Source of the DNA: Clostridia bacterium
GTDB taxonomy: Bacteria; Bacillota; Clostridia; Oscillospirales; QAMX01
Reading direction: 5' to 3'
Length of the DNA stretch: 10,557 nt
Assembly: GCA_017556885.1 (NCBI GenBank)
Contig: JAFYLV010000072.1
Coordinates: forward strand, 1 to 10,557
Position 1 is the first letter of the stretch; every line of letters starts with the position of its first letter. The translations under genes were made by a program, and so were the position numbers. Below are positions 5,675 to 10,557 of this stretch, piece after piece. The notes beneath the pieces are model-generated. The model made no database searches. It worked only from the letters and a program-made list of their open reading frames with translations, and was not told the origin of the DNA.

Positions 5675-6208
5675 ATGTCCAAACGCAGAATATCTGTACG
5701 GGAACTGGTGCTCTTCCCGATGCTCGGATCTTTGATGTTCATATCAAAGGTCATTATGGAAGCCTTACCGAATATTCATCTCCTGGGAATGCTTGTTATG
5801 ATATATACCCTTGCATTCCGTGTACGCGCGCTCATTCCGATTTATATTTATGTATTTTTAAACGGATTGTTCGCAGGTTTTGATGTTTGGTGGTTACCGT
5901 ATCTGTATATCTGGGCGGTTCTTTGGGCGGTAACTATGCTGCTGCCGCGCCGTATGCCAAAGGTGGTCAAATGTGTTGTCTATCCGCTGGTTTGCTGCTT
6001 GCACGGTTTGTTATTTGGAACGCTATATGCGCCCGCGCAGGCAATACTCTTCGGATTGGACCTGCGACAGACCATTGCATGGATCATTTCCGGAATTCCG
6101 TTTGATCTGATTCACGCCTTTGGGAACCTTGCGGCCGGAATGCTGATTCTGCCTTTGTCCGAGCTGATGCTGCGGTTGTTGAAAAAAGATATCTCCGTAC
6201 GAGAGTAA
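5675..6208 (+). CDS. ECF transporter S component, predicted cobalamin-specific
   Basis: A 177-residue integral membrane protein with about six hydrophobic segments (roughly 12-30, 34-50, 52-68, 74-92, 97-125, 135-165), the size and shape of ECF S components. The segment ISKVIMEALPNIHLLGMLVM near the N-terminus resembles S components of clostridia. It has no ATPase or T-component domain and none lies nearby, so it probably shares an energising EcfA/A'/T module encoded elsewhere (group II ECF). It starts 11 bp after the lipoprotein stop, with AAAAAAGGA just before it. The B12 riboswitch upstream points to cobalamin or a precursor as substrate. A strong bidirectional terminator follows directly. 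The fold assignment is more certain than the substrate. Confidence 0.78.
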   Translation: MSKRRISVRELVLFPMLGSLMFISKVIMEALPNIHLLGMLVMIYTLAFRVRALIPIYIYVFLNGLFAGFDVWWLPYLYIWAVLWAVTMLLPRRMPKVVKCVVYPLVCCLHGLLFGTLYAPAQAILFGLDLRQTIAWIISGIPFDLIHAFGNLAAGMLILPLSELMLRLLKKDISVRE

Positions 6209-6243
6209 AAAAGACGGATCTGATTTTGTCAGATCCGTCTTTT
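6209..6243. terminator. Bidirectional terminator between ECF S gene and chromate transporter pair
   Basis: AAAAGACGGATCTGA (6209-6223) and TCAGATCCGTCTTTT (6229-6243) form a 15-bp perfect stem with a TTTTG loop. The A/T ends supply a U-tract in both directions, ending the B12 uptake operon (plus) and the converging chromate-transporter operon (minus, stop at 6248). Confidence 0.92.
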
Positions 6244-6247
6244 GCAT

Positions 6248-6838
6248 CTACAGGATTTCGGATATCATACAAACTGCAATGCCGAGCACCGCGGATATGA
6301 GAATCAGCTGAATGGAAGAAAGTTTCTTTTTGAAGAATTTTTTCGCGCCGCCGATGATGAGAAGCAGAAGGGCAAAGATAATGATACCTTCGATATTCGG
6401 CATAAAGGCGAAATTTCCGCCATATCCCAGGGCTTTGGCAAGCATGATCAGTCCCGTGGAGAGCAGCAGCGCGGTGATGACCGGCTGTGCGCCCGCAAGA
6501 AAGCCCTTGAACCACTTGGTCTCGGTAAGTCCCTTCAGGAGCGCTGCAATGAGCAGGATGATGATGAAGGAGGGGAGCACCACGCCGAGGGTCGCAAAGA
6601 CAGATCCGAGGGGGCCTGCCTGGGTGGAGCCGACGTAGGTGGCCATGTTGATGGCGATGGGGCCGGGTGTCGACTCGCAAACGCCGATGAAACTGTAGAA
6701 ATCCGCCTCAGTCATCCAGTTGTTTGCAAGCACCGTCTGCTTGACAAGGGGGATCATCGCAAAACCGCCGCCGAAGGTGAAAAGACCGATCTGGAAGAAT
6801 TCCCAGAAGAGCAGGAGAAGTTTCAAGATAAATGCCAT
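6248..6838 (-). CDS. Half-size chromate transporter family (CHR) protein, second of pair
   Basis: A membrane protein of 196 residues from ATG 6838. It has a single CHR (chromate_transp, PF02417) domain: FTFGGGFAMI at 20-29 and ESTPGPIAINMATYVG at 55-70, followed by three or four hydrophobic segments. Full-length ChrA has two such domains. Here they are split over two adjacent genes, the usual layout of short-chain CHR pairs, which probably act as a heterodimer. AGGAGG lies 10 nt upstream of ATG 6838. A TTG at 6844 overlaps the upstream gene's TGA but has only 4 nt of spacing, so I prefer the ATG. Members export chromate in resistant bacteria. In an anaerobe the natural substrate may be another anion and is not evident here. 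Confidence 0.88.
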   Translation of the reverse strand: MAFILKLLLLFWEFFQIGLFTFGGGFAMIPLVKQTVLANNWMTEADFYSFIGVCESTPGPIAINMATYVGSTQAGPLGSVFATLGVVLPSFIIILLIAALLKGLTETKWFKGFLAGAQPVITALLLSTGLIMLAKALGYGGNFAFMPNIEGIIIFALLLLIIGGAKKFFKKKLSSIQLILISAVLGIAVCMISEIL

Positions 6839-6840
6839 TT

Positions 6841-7398
6841 TCAATGCTCCTCCTTTCCGGGCAGTGCCGCATAGGCGATGATGCCGACCGCACCGCCGCC
6901 GAGAATGAAGAAGACGGGGCTTGCGGATACGGAGAAGATCTCCATGGCAAGCATGGCGACAAAGATAAGTGCAAAGAGGATGCAGGGAAGGGGCTTTTTC
7001 TTCATCTTCTTAAACATACCGGTCGCGGCGCGCATAATGAGAAAAGCAACGGCGACACGGATTCCGGTGAAGGCATAGGCCACGTATTTGTTGGCCATGA
7101 AGGCCTCCAGAAAATAGGAGATGGTAAGAATAATAATAAACGAGGGCAGGACAACACCGAGAGTTGCGCAGGCAGAGCCAAGCACGCCTCCTTTTTTGTA
7201 GCCAACGTAGGTGGCCATGTTGATGGCGATGGGGCCGGGGGTGGATTCTGCAACGGTGATGATCTCCGTCAGCTCATCATCGATGATCCATCTGAGCTTT
7301 TCAACGACCTGCTCGCGGATCTGCGAGATCATGGCATAACCGCCGCCAAAGGTAAAGGCGCCGATCTTAAAATAGGTCCAAAAGAGCTTCCAAAGCAA
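6841..7398 (-). CDS. Half-size chromate transporter family (CHR) protein, first of pair
   Basis: 185 residues with one CHR domain: FTFGGGYAMI at 15-24 and ESTPGPIAINMATYVG at 51-66. Hydrophobic stretches follow, including LGVVLPSFIIILTISYF. It is clearly homologous to the next gene; both share the LGVVLPSFIIIL segment, consistent with duplication of a half-transporter. The start appears to be TTG at 7398, with GGGAG 9 nt upstream. The next in-frame Met (residue 22) would remove the conserved FTFGGG motif. The stop overlaps the region of the second gene's start, so the two are translationally coupled. A promoter lies at 7433-7461, back to back with that of ddh. Confidence 0.88.
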   Translation of the reverse strand: MLWKLFWTYFKIGAFTFGGGYAMISQIREQVVEKLRWIIDDELTEIITVAESTPGPIAINMATYVGYKKGGVLGSACATLGVVLPSFIIILTISYFLEAFMANKYVAYAFTGIRVAVAFLIMRAATGMFKKMKKKPLPCILFALIFVAMLAMEIFSVSASPVFFILGGGAVGIIAYAALPGKEEH

Positions 7399-7424
7399 AA
7401 TGAGGAACTCCCTTCAAAAATAAA

Positions 7425-7441
7425 TTTACTATAGTTTACTA
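7425..7441. repeat. Direct repeat and palindrome over the CHR promoter -10 region
   Basis: TTTACTA occurs at 7425-7431 and again at 7435-7441, ten bp apart (one helical turn), and ACTATAGT (7428-7435) between them is a perfect palindrome. It overlaps the proposed -10 box of the chromate-transporter promoter and could be an operator. No regulator gene lies beside it. Confidence 0.35.
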
Positions 7442-7461
7442 GAAGTCATGGGTTCTGTCAA
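7433..7461 (-). promoter_or_regulatory. Probable promoter of the CHR transporter pair
   Basis: Minus strand TTGACA (7456-7461), a 17-bp spacer and TAAACT (7433-7438). The -35 box is perfect and the -10 weak, which fits regulated expression. Confidence 0.55.
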
Positions 7462-7518
7462 GGCAGACATCAATGCGGTGGAATGCTTGCCTGTGTTAAG
7501 AAAATCTGTATGAATGTG

Positions 7519-7548
7519 TTGTGATATGTATACCATCCGTGTTATAAT
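7519..7548 (+). promoter_or_regulatory. Promoter of ddh
   Basis: TTGTGA (7519-7524), an 18-bp spacer and TATAAT (7543-7548), 36 bp before the ddh start codon. Confidence 0.7.
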
Positions 7549-7584
7549 AGAATAAGAAAATTTTCGTGTTCGGAGTGTGTATAT

Positions 7585-8571
7585 ATGTCTGTTCGAATCG
7601 GTATTATGGGTTATGGAAATCTTGGCCGCGGCATTGAGTGTGCCATCCGCAACAACGCTGATCTGGAGCTTGTCTGTGTGTTCTCGCGCCGCGATCCGGC
7701 GTCGGTCCGCATTTTGACACCCGGAGTCCCCGTGTATTCTGCGGATACCGCGGTTGAACATAAGGATGAGATCGACGTTCTCGTTCTTTGCGGCGGCAGT
7801 GCCACCGATCTGCCCCGTCAGACCCCGGAGTATGCAAAGTTCTTTAATGTTGTTGATTCCTTTGACACCCATGCCCGCATCCCTGAGCATTTTGATGCTG
7901 TGGATGCCGCTGCCCGTGAGGGCGGCCATGTGGCAGTCATTTCCTGCGGTTGGGATCCCGGTATGTTCTCCCTCGCGCGGCTGTATGCCGGCGCGATCCT
8001 GCCGGAGGGCAAAGATTACACCTTCTGGGGTAAGGGTGTCAGCCAGGGCCATTCCGATGCCATCCGCCGCATTGCGGGCGTTGTGGATGCGCGGCAGTAT
8101 ACCATTCCCGTGGAAGCAGCCCTGGAGGCTGTTCGCAGCGGTTCTGCGCCGGAGCTGACAGCCCGCGAGAAGCATCTACGCGAGTGCTTTGTCGTTGCAG
8201 AAGAGGGGGCGGATCTTGCCCGCATCGAGCGCGAGATCGTCACGATGCCGAATTATTTTGCAGATTATGATACCACAGTGCATTTTATCACCCTTGAGGA
8301 GCTTCGCCGTGACCACGCAGGGATCCCGCACGGCGGCTTTGTGATCCGTACCGGCAAGACCGGCTGGGAAGGTGAGCACGGTCACATCATTGAATACAGC
8401 CTGAAGCTGGATTCCAACCCGGAATTTACCGCTTCCGTTATCGCATCTGTCGCCCGCGCCGCAAAGCGTATGTCCGACCGCGGTGAGACCGGCTGCCGCA
8501 CCATGTTTGATATCCCGCCGGCTATGCTCAGTTCCCTTTCGCCTGAGGAACTGCGTAAGAGCCTGCTGTAA
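7585..8571 (+). CDS. ddh: meso-Diaminopimelate D-dehydrogenase
   Basis: A 328-residue NADP-dependent enzyme (EC 1.4.1.16). It makes meso-diaminopimelate by reductive amination of L-2-amino-6-oxopimelate (the open-chain form of tetrahydrodipicolinate), a one-step shortcut in lysine and peptidoglycan precursor synthesis. The N-terminal Rossmann motif is GYGNLG (9-14). Family motifs include VVDSFDTH (89-96), CGWDPG (121-126) and WGKGVSQGHSDA (148-159), the last two from the substrate-binding domain. Length is typical. ATG 7585 follows CGGAG at a slightly long spacing. The gene has its own promoter and lies 42 bp upstream of the DUF5662 gene with no terminator between, so the two are probably co-transcribed. 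Codon use is GC-rich, in contrast to the left end of the window. Confidence 0.95.
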   Translation: MSVRIGIMGYGNLGRGIECAIRNNADLELVCVFSRRDPASVRILTPGVPVYSADTAVEHKDEIDVLVLCGGSATDLPRQTPEYAKFFNVVDSFDTHARIPEHFDAVDAAAREGGHVAVISCGWDPGMFSLARLYAGAILPEGKDYTFWGKGVSQGHSDAIRRIAGVVDARQYTIPVEAALEAVRSGSAPELTAREKHLRECFVVAEEGADLARIEREIVTMPNYFADYDTTVHFITLEELRRDHAGIPHGGFVIRTGKTGWEGEHGHIIEYSLKLDSNPEFTASVIASVARAAKRMSDRGETGCRTMFDIPPAMLSSLSPEELRKSLL

Positions 8572-8613
8572 TTTTTCGTAGGATTCCATTGACCGAAAGG
8601 GGGCGTTGTCTGT

Positions 8614-9144
8614 ATGCATATTTGGCGGCATCTTTGTACCATAACTCGGCATCGGCATAAGACGATGGCCTACTGCTTCCGGGCAGGAATTCCGTGGCGC
8701 GGGCTTATGCACGATCTGTCGAAATATAGTCCTACGGAATTTCTGCAGGGAGCCCGTTATTGGCAGGGCACACGAAGCCCTAATGCCAAAGAACGTGAGA
8801 TCAAAGGCTATTCTGAAGCATGGATGCACCACAAAGGACGCAACCGGCATCATTTTGAGTATTGGACGGATTTCTCCACGGCGGAGAACCGCTACCGTCC
8901 GGTTGCTATGCCGCCGGTCTATTTCGCAGAGATGCTTTGTGACCGGGTCTCGGCAAGTAAGGTGTATAAGGGTACTGCCTATACCGATCGCAGTGCGCTG
9001 GAGTATTGGCTGCATGAAAAGGACCACGTGGATGCGCATCCGGATACTGCCGCAAATATCGAAAGCTATCTGACGCTGCTTGCGGAGCAAGGAGAGAAGG
9101 CTTTCTTTAGGGCACTGCGGGAATTTGTTCATCTGAATAAATAA
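8614..9144 (+). CDS. DUF5662 family protein (predicted metal-binding)
   Basis: A 176-residue soluble protein I recognise as DUF5662-like. It contains HDLSK (33-37) and a histidine cluster HHKGRNRHH (72-80), followed by an acidic CDRV (109-112). Together these look like an HD-type metal site, so a phosphohydrolase-like activity is conceivable but unproven. No signal peptide or membrane segment is seen. GAAAGGGGG lies about 10 nt before ATG 8614. It follows ddh by 42 bp and is closed by a strong terminator. The association with ddh may be only a shared transcript, and nothing in the sequence ties it to lysine metabolism. Confidence 0.78.
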   Translation: MHIWRHLCTITRHRHKTMAYCFRAGIPWRGLMHDLSKYSPTEFLQGARYWQGTRSPNAKEREIKGYSEAWMHHKGRNRHHFEYWTDFSTAENRYRPVAMPPVYFAEMLCDRVSASKVYKGTAYTDRSALEYWLHEKDHVDAHPDTAANIESYLTLLAEQGEKAFFRALREFVHLNK

Positions 9145-9145
9145 G

Positions 9146-9175
9146 AAAACCGCCTGTTTTTCAACAGGCGGTTTT
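9146..9175. terminator. Bidirectional terminator between DUF5662 and rubredoxin genes
   Basis: AAAACCGCCTGTT (9146-9158) and AACAGGCGGTTTT (9163-9175) make a 13-bp stem with a TTTC loop. U-rich ends lie on both strands, so it serves both converging transcripts. Confidence 0.92.
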
Positions 9176-9188
9176 GATTTGTGCGGAA

Positions 9189-9347
9189 TTACTCTTCGAC
9201 AGAGAACTCTTCCTTGCCGACAGAGCAGACAGGGCACTCGAAATCTTCGGTGATCTCTTCCCAGCGGGTGCCGGGAGCAATGCCGCATTCGGCGTCACCG
9301 GCTTCCTCGTCATAGGTCCACCCACAAACGTTGCAAACATATACCAT
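9189..9347 (-). CDS. Rubredoxin
   Basis: A 52-residue protein read directly from the minus strand: ATG at 9347, TAA at 9191-9189. It has the two rubredoxin iron-binding knuckles, CNVCGW (5-10) and CPVCSVGK (38-45), separated by the family segment GIAPGTRWEEI with its usual aromatic residue. Length is standard for a clostridial rubredoxin. It carries one electron on an Fe(Cys)4 centre in the cytoplasm, typically for reactive-oxygen or other redox enzymes of anaerobes. The Shine-Dalgarno AAAGGA lies about 10 nt upstream. It is downstream of rplT beyond a terminator hairpin, with no clear promoter of its own, so it may be expressed by read-through or from a weak promoter that I cannot identify. 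Confidence 0.95.
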   Translation of the reverse strand: MVYVCNVCGWTYDEEAGDAECGIAPGTRWEEITEDFECPVCSVGKEEFSVEE

Positions 9348-9384
9348 AATCACAGTGTCCTTTCAGTAAAAATTTGCAGAAAAG

Positions 9385-9416
9385 AGCGCATACTCGAAGT
9401 TTATAAAGTATGCGCT
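9385..9416 (-). terminator. Terminator of the infC-rpmI-rplT operon
   Basis: AGCGCATACT (9385-9394) and AGTATGCGCT (9407-9416) form a 10-bp perfect stem with a 12-nt loop. On the minus strand it is followed by CTTTTCTG. It lies 20 bp after the rplT stop and before the rubredoxin gene. The U-tract is only moderate, so read-through is possible. Confidence 0.75.
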
Positions 9417-9435
9417 GCTTTATCCGTTTTATACC

Positions 9436-9789
9436 TTAGAGAGCGGCCTTTGCCTTCTCAACGAGAGCGGCAAAACCGGCAGCATCGTTGACGGCCATAT
9501 CGGCGAGGATCTTGCGGTCCAGAGCGATGCCGGCCTTCTTGAGACCGTTGATGAAGGTAGAGTAGTTCATACCGTTCATCTTCGCAGTAGCGGAGATGCG
9601 GGTGATCCACAGGCTGCGGAAGTTGCGCTTGCGGAGCTTACGGCCAACGTATGCATAGGACAGGGACTTCATAACGGCCTGGTTGGCCATCTTAAAGTGC
9701 TTGGACTTGGAACCCCAGTAGCCCTTAGCGAGCTTAAGGATCTTCTTTCTTCTCTTGCGGGTCATCATTGCGGCTTTGATTCTTGCCAT
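9436..9789 (-). CDS. rplT: 50S ribosomal protein L20
   Basis: 117 residues, the standard bacterial L20 length. The very basic N-terminus (MARIKAAMMTRKRRKKILK) inserts in 23S rRNA during early 50S assembly, followed by LAKGYWGSKSKHF and the conserved RKLRKRNFRSLWITRI. It has a strong ribosome site (GGAGGT, 8 nt upstream). It is the third gene of infC-rpmI-rplT. In other Firmicutes, L20 represses this operon through a leader upstream of infC, which lies outside the window. Confidence 0.98.
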   Translation of the reverse strand: MARIKAAMMTRKRRKKILKLAKGYWGSKSKHFKMANQAVMKSLSYAYVGRKLRKRNFRSLWITRISATAKMNGMNYSTFINGLKKAGIALDRKILADMAVNDAAGFAALVEKAKAAL

Positions 9790-9818
9790 GATTCGTTACC
9801 TCCTATATTCTTTAACAA

Positions 9819-10016
9819 TTAAGCGTAGGGCAGCATGCGCTTGACGGCGATGAGATTGGTCTCGTCGGTCATAACGGTCTGCCGGAGGTTTCTCTTACGC
9901 TTGGTGCTCTTCTGGGTGAGGATGTGGTTCTTGTAGGCGTGCGCACGCTTGATGCGGCCGGACTTGGTGATGATGAACCGCTTGGCGGACGCGCTGTGAG
10001 TCTTCATCTTGGGCAT
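9819..10016 (-). CDS. rpmI: 50S ribosomal protein L35
   Basis: 65 residues, the normal length for L35. The typical start MPKMKTHSASAKRF is followed by basic residues HAYKNHILTQKSTKRKRNLR. It is a small basic structural protein of the large subunit. GGAG lies 9 nt before the ATG. It is between infC and rplT on the same strand with short gaps (48 and 29 bp), so all three are one transcript. Confidence 0.98.
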   Translation of the reverse strand: MPKMKTHSASAKRFIITKSGRIKRAHAYKNHILTQKSTKRKRNLRQTVMTDETNLIAVKRMLPYA

Positions 10017-10064
10017 GGTTCTATACTCCTTTAAATTATTTTACTTTTTTGCAGGGAAGAGGGA

Positions 10065-10557
10065 TTACTTTGCGGGCTTGGGGGCGAGGAACATGGACAT
10101 GTTGCGGCCCTCAAGCTTGGCAGGCTTTTCGATAACGGCGCAATCTTCGCATCTTGCGGCAAAATCGGCAAGAACGTCCAGTCCCATATCGGTGTGAGCC
10201 ATCTCGCGGCCACGGAAACGGAGAACAACCTTGACCTTGTTGCCGTCCTGGAGGAAACCAACGGTGCGCTTCTGCATGACCGCAAGATCGTGCTCTGCAA
10301 TGCTCAGAGAGAGCTGAACCTGCTTGATCTCAACGACCTTCTGGTTTTTCTTAGCTTCCTTCTCGCGCTTGGACTGCTCGAAGCGGAACTTGCCGTAATC
10401 CATGATCTTGCAGACAGGGGGCTGAGCGGTAGGAGCGATCTTGACAAGGTCGAGACCGGCTTCGTCGGCCAGCTCACGGGCGCGGGCAATGGAAACGACA
10501 CCGAACTGGGAACCGTCGGCTGCGATCAGGCGGACTTCGCTGTCGCGAATATCACCG
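10065..10557 (-). CDS. infC: Translation initiation factor IF-3 (5' end outside window)
   Basis: The open frame continues to the window edge, giving 163 residues of IF-3; the start codon lies beyond 10557. The visible N-domain (DIRDSEVRLIAADGSQFG) and linker (APTAQPPVCKIMDYGKFRFE) are diagnostic. The C-domain with RFRGREMAHTDMG follows to the TAA at 10067-10065. IF-3 binds the 30S subunit and checks start-codon and initiator tRNA pairing. An internal ATG at 10403 (MDYGK) is not the real start, because the conserved N-domain is encoded upstream of it. It is the first gene seen of the ribosomal protein operon. Confidence 0.97.
   Translation of the reverse strand, partial: GDIRDSEVRLIAADGSQFGVVSIARARELADEAGLDLVKIAPTAQPPVCKIMDYGKFRFEQSKREKEAKKNQKVVEIKQVQLSLSIAEHDLAVMQKRTVGFLQDGNKVKVVLRFRGREMAHTDMGLDVLADFAARCEDCAVIEKPAKLEGRNMSMFLAPKPAK

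Noticed and set aside
6242..7434. Two long plus-strand frames (6242-6874 and 6832-7434)
   Set aside because: Acidic/glycine-rich repeats of composition opposite the two CHR transporter genes; both are antisense shadows.
8176..9288. 370-codon open frame on the minus strand across ddh and the DUF5662 gene
   Set aside because: It is antisense to two well-recognised genes, is rich in Arg, His and Cys without domain motifs, and spans a terminator. It is a frame shadow of GC-rich coding sequence.
9346..9435. Promoter for the rubredoxin gene
   Set aside because: TATAAA-like sequences occur in the terminator loop and just after rplT, but no -35 box lies at suitable spacing, so no promoter is called.
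1..10557. CRISPR array, insertion sequence or phage genes
   Set aside because: No regularly spaced repeats, transposase, integrase or structural phage genes were seen.

Overview
The window looks like chromosomal DNA of a low-to-mid GC, Gram-positive, anaerobic Firmicute, most likely a gut-type clostridium (inference). The signs are the infC-rpmI-rplT order, a rubredoxin, a meso-diaminopimelate dehydrogenase, strong AGGAGG ribosome sites, several near-consensus sigma-A promoters and a B12-riboswitch-linked ECF transporter.

Layout. Bases 1-69 may be the tail of a gene outside the window. Bases 66-340 hold a perfect sigma-A promoter, a 25-codon leader peptide and an RNA switch. Its terminator can be displaced by pairing with the leader-peptide coding sequence. 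This controls a tight operon (341-2308) of a divergent ABC-class ATPase (PF09818-type) and a small XRE-family regulator. The stretch is AT-richer than the rest and abuts the 3' side of a tRNA-Leu(CAA) gene on the minus strand. Next come a Cof-type HAD phosphatase (minus) and, divergently, a MATE efflux pump (plus).

Bases 4891-6208 form a cobalamin uptake unit: promoter, B12 riboswitch with a terminator-type expression platform, a DUF4430 (transcobalamin-like) lipoprotein and an ECF-type S component. Converging on it from the right are two overlapping half-size chromate-transporter-family genes (minus). Across a divergent promoter region lies ddh (diaminopimelate dehydrogenase, lysine/peptidoglycan), followed by a DUF5662 protein. 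The right end, all on the minus strand, holds infC (5' end cut off), rpmI and rplT with a terminator, and then a 52-residue rubredoxin.

The most promising unusual system is the leader-peptide-attenuated ABC-ATPase/XRE operon. Its layout is like that of inducible ribosome-targeting antibiotic resistance genes, but the controlled protein is not a known resistance determinant. The B12-controlled DUF4430 + ECF-S pair is a second coherent system.
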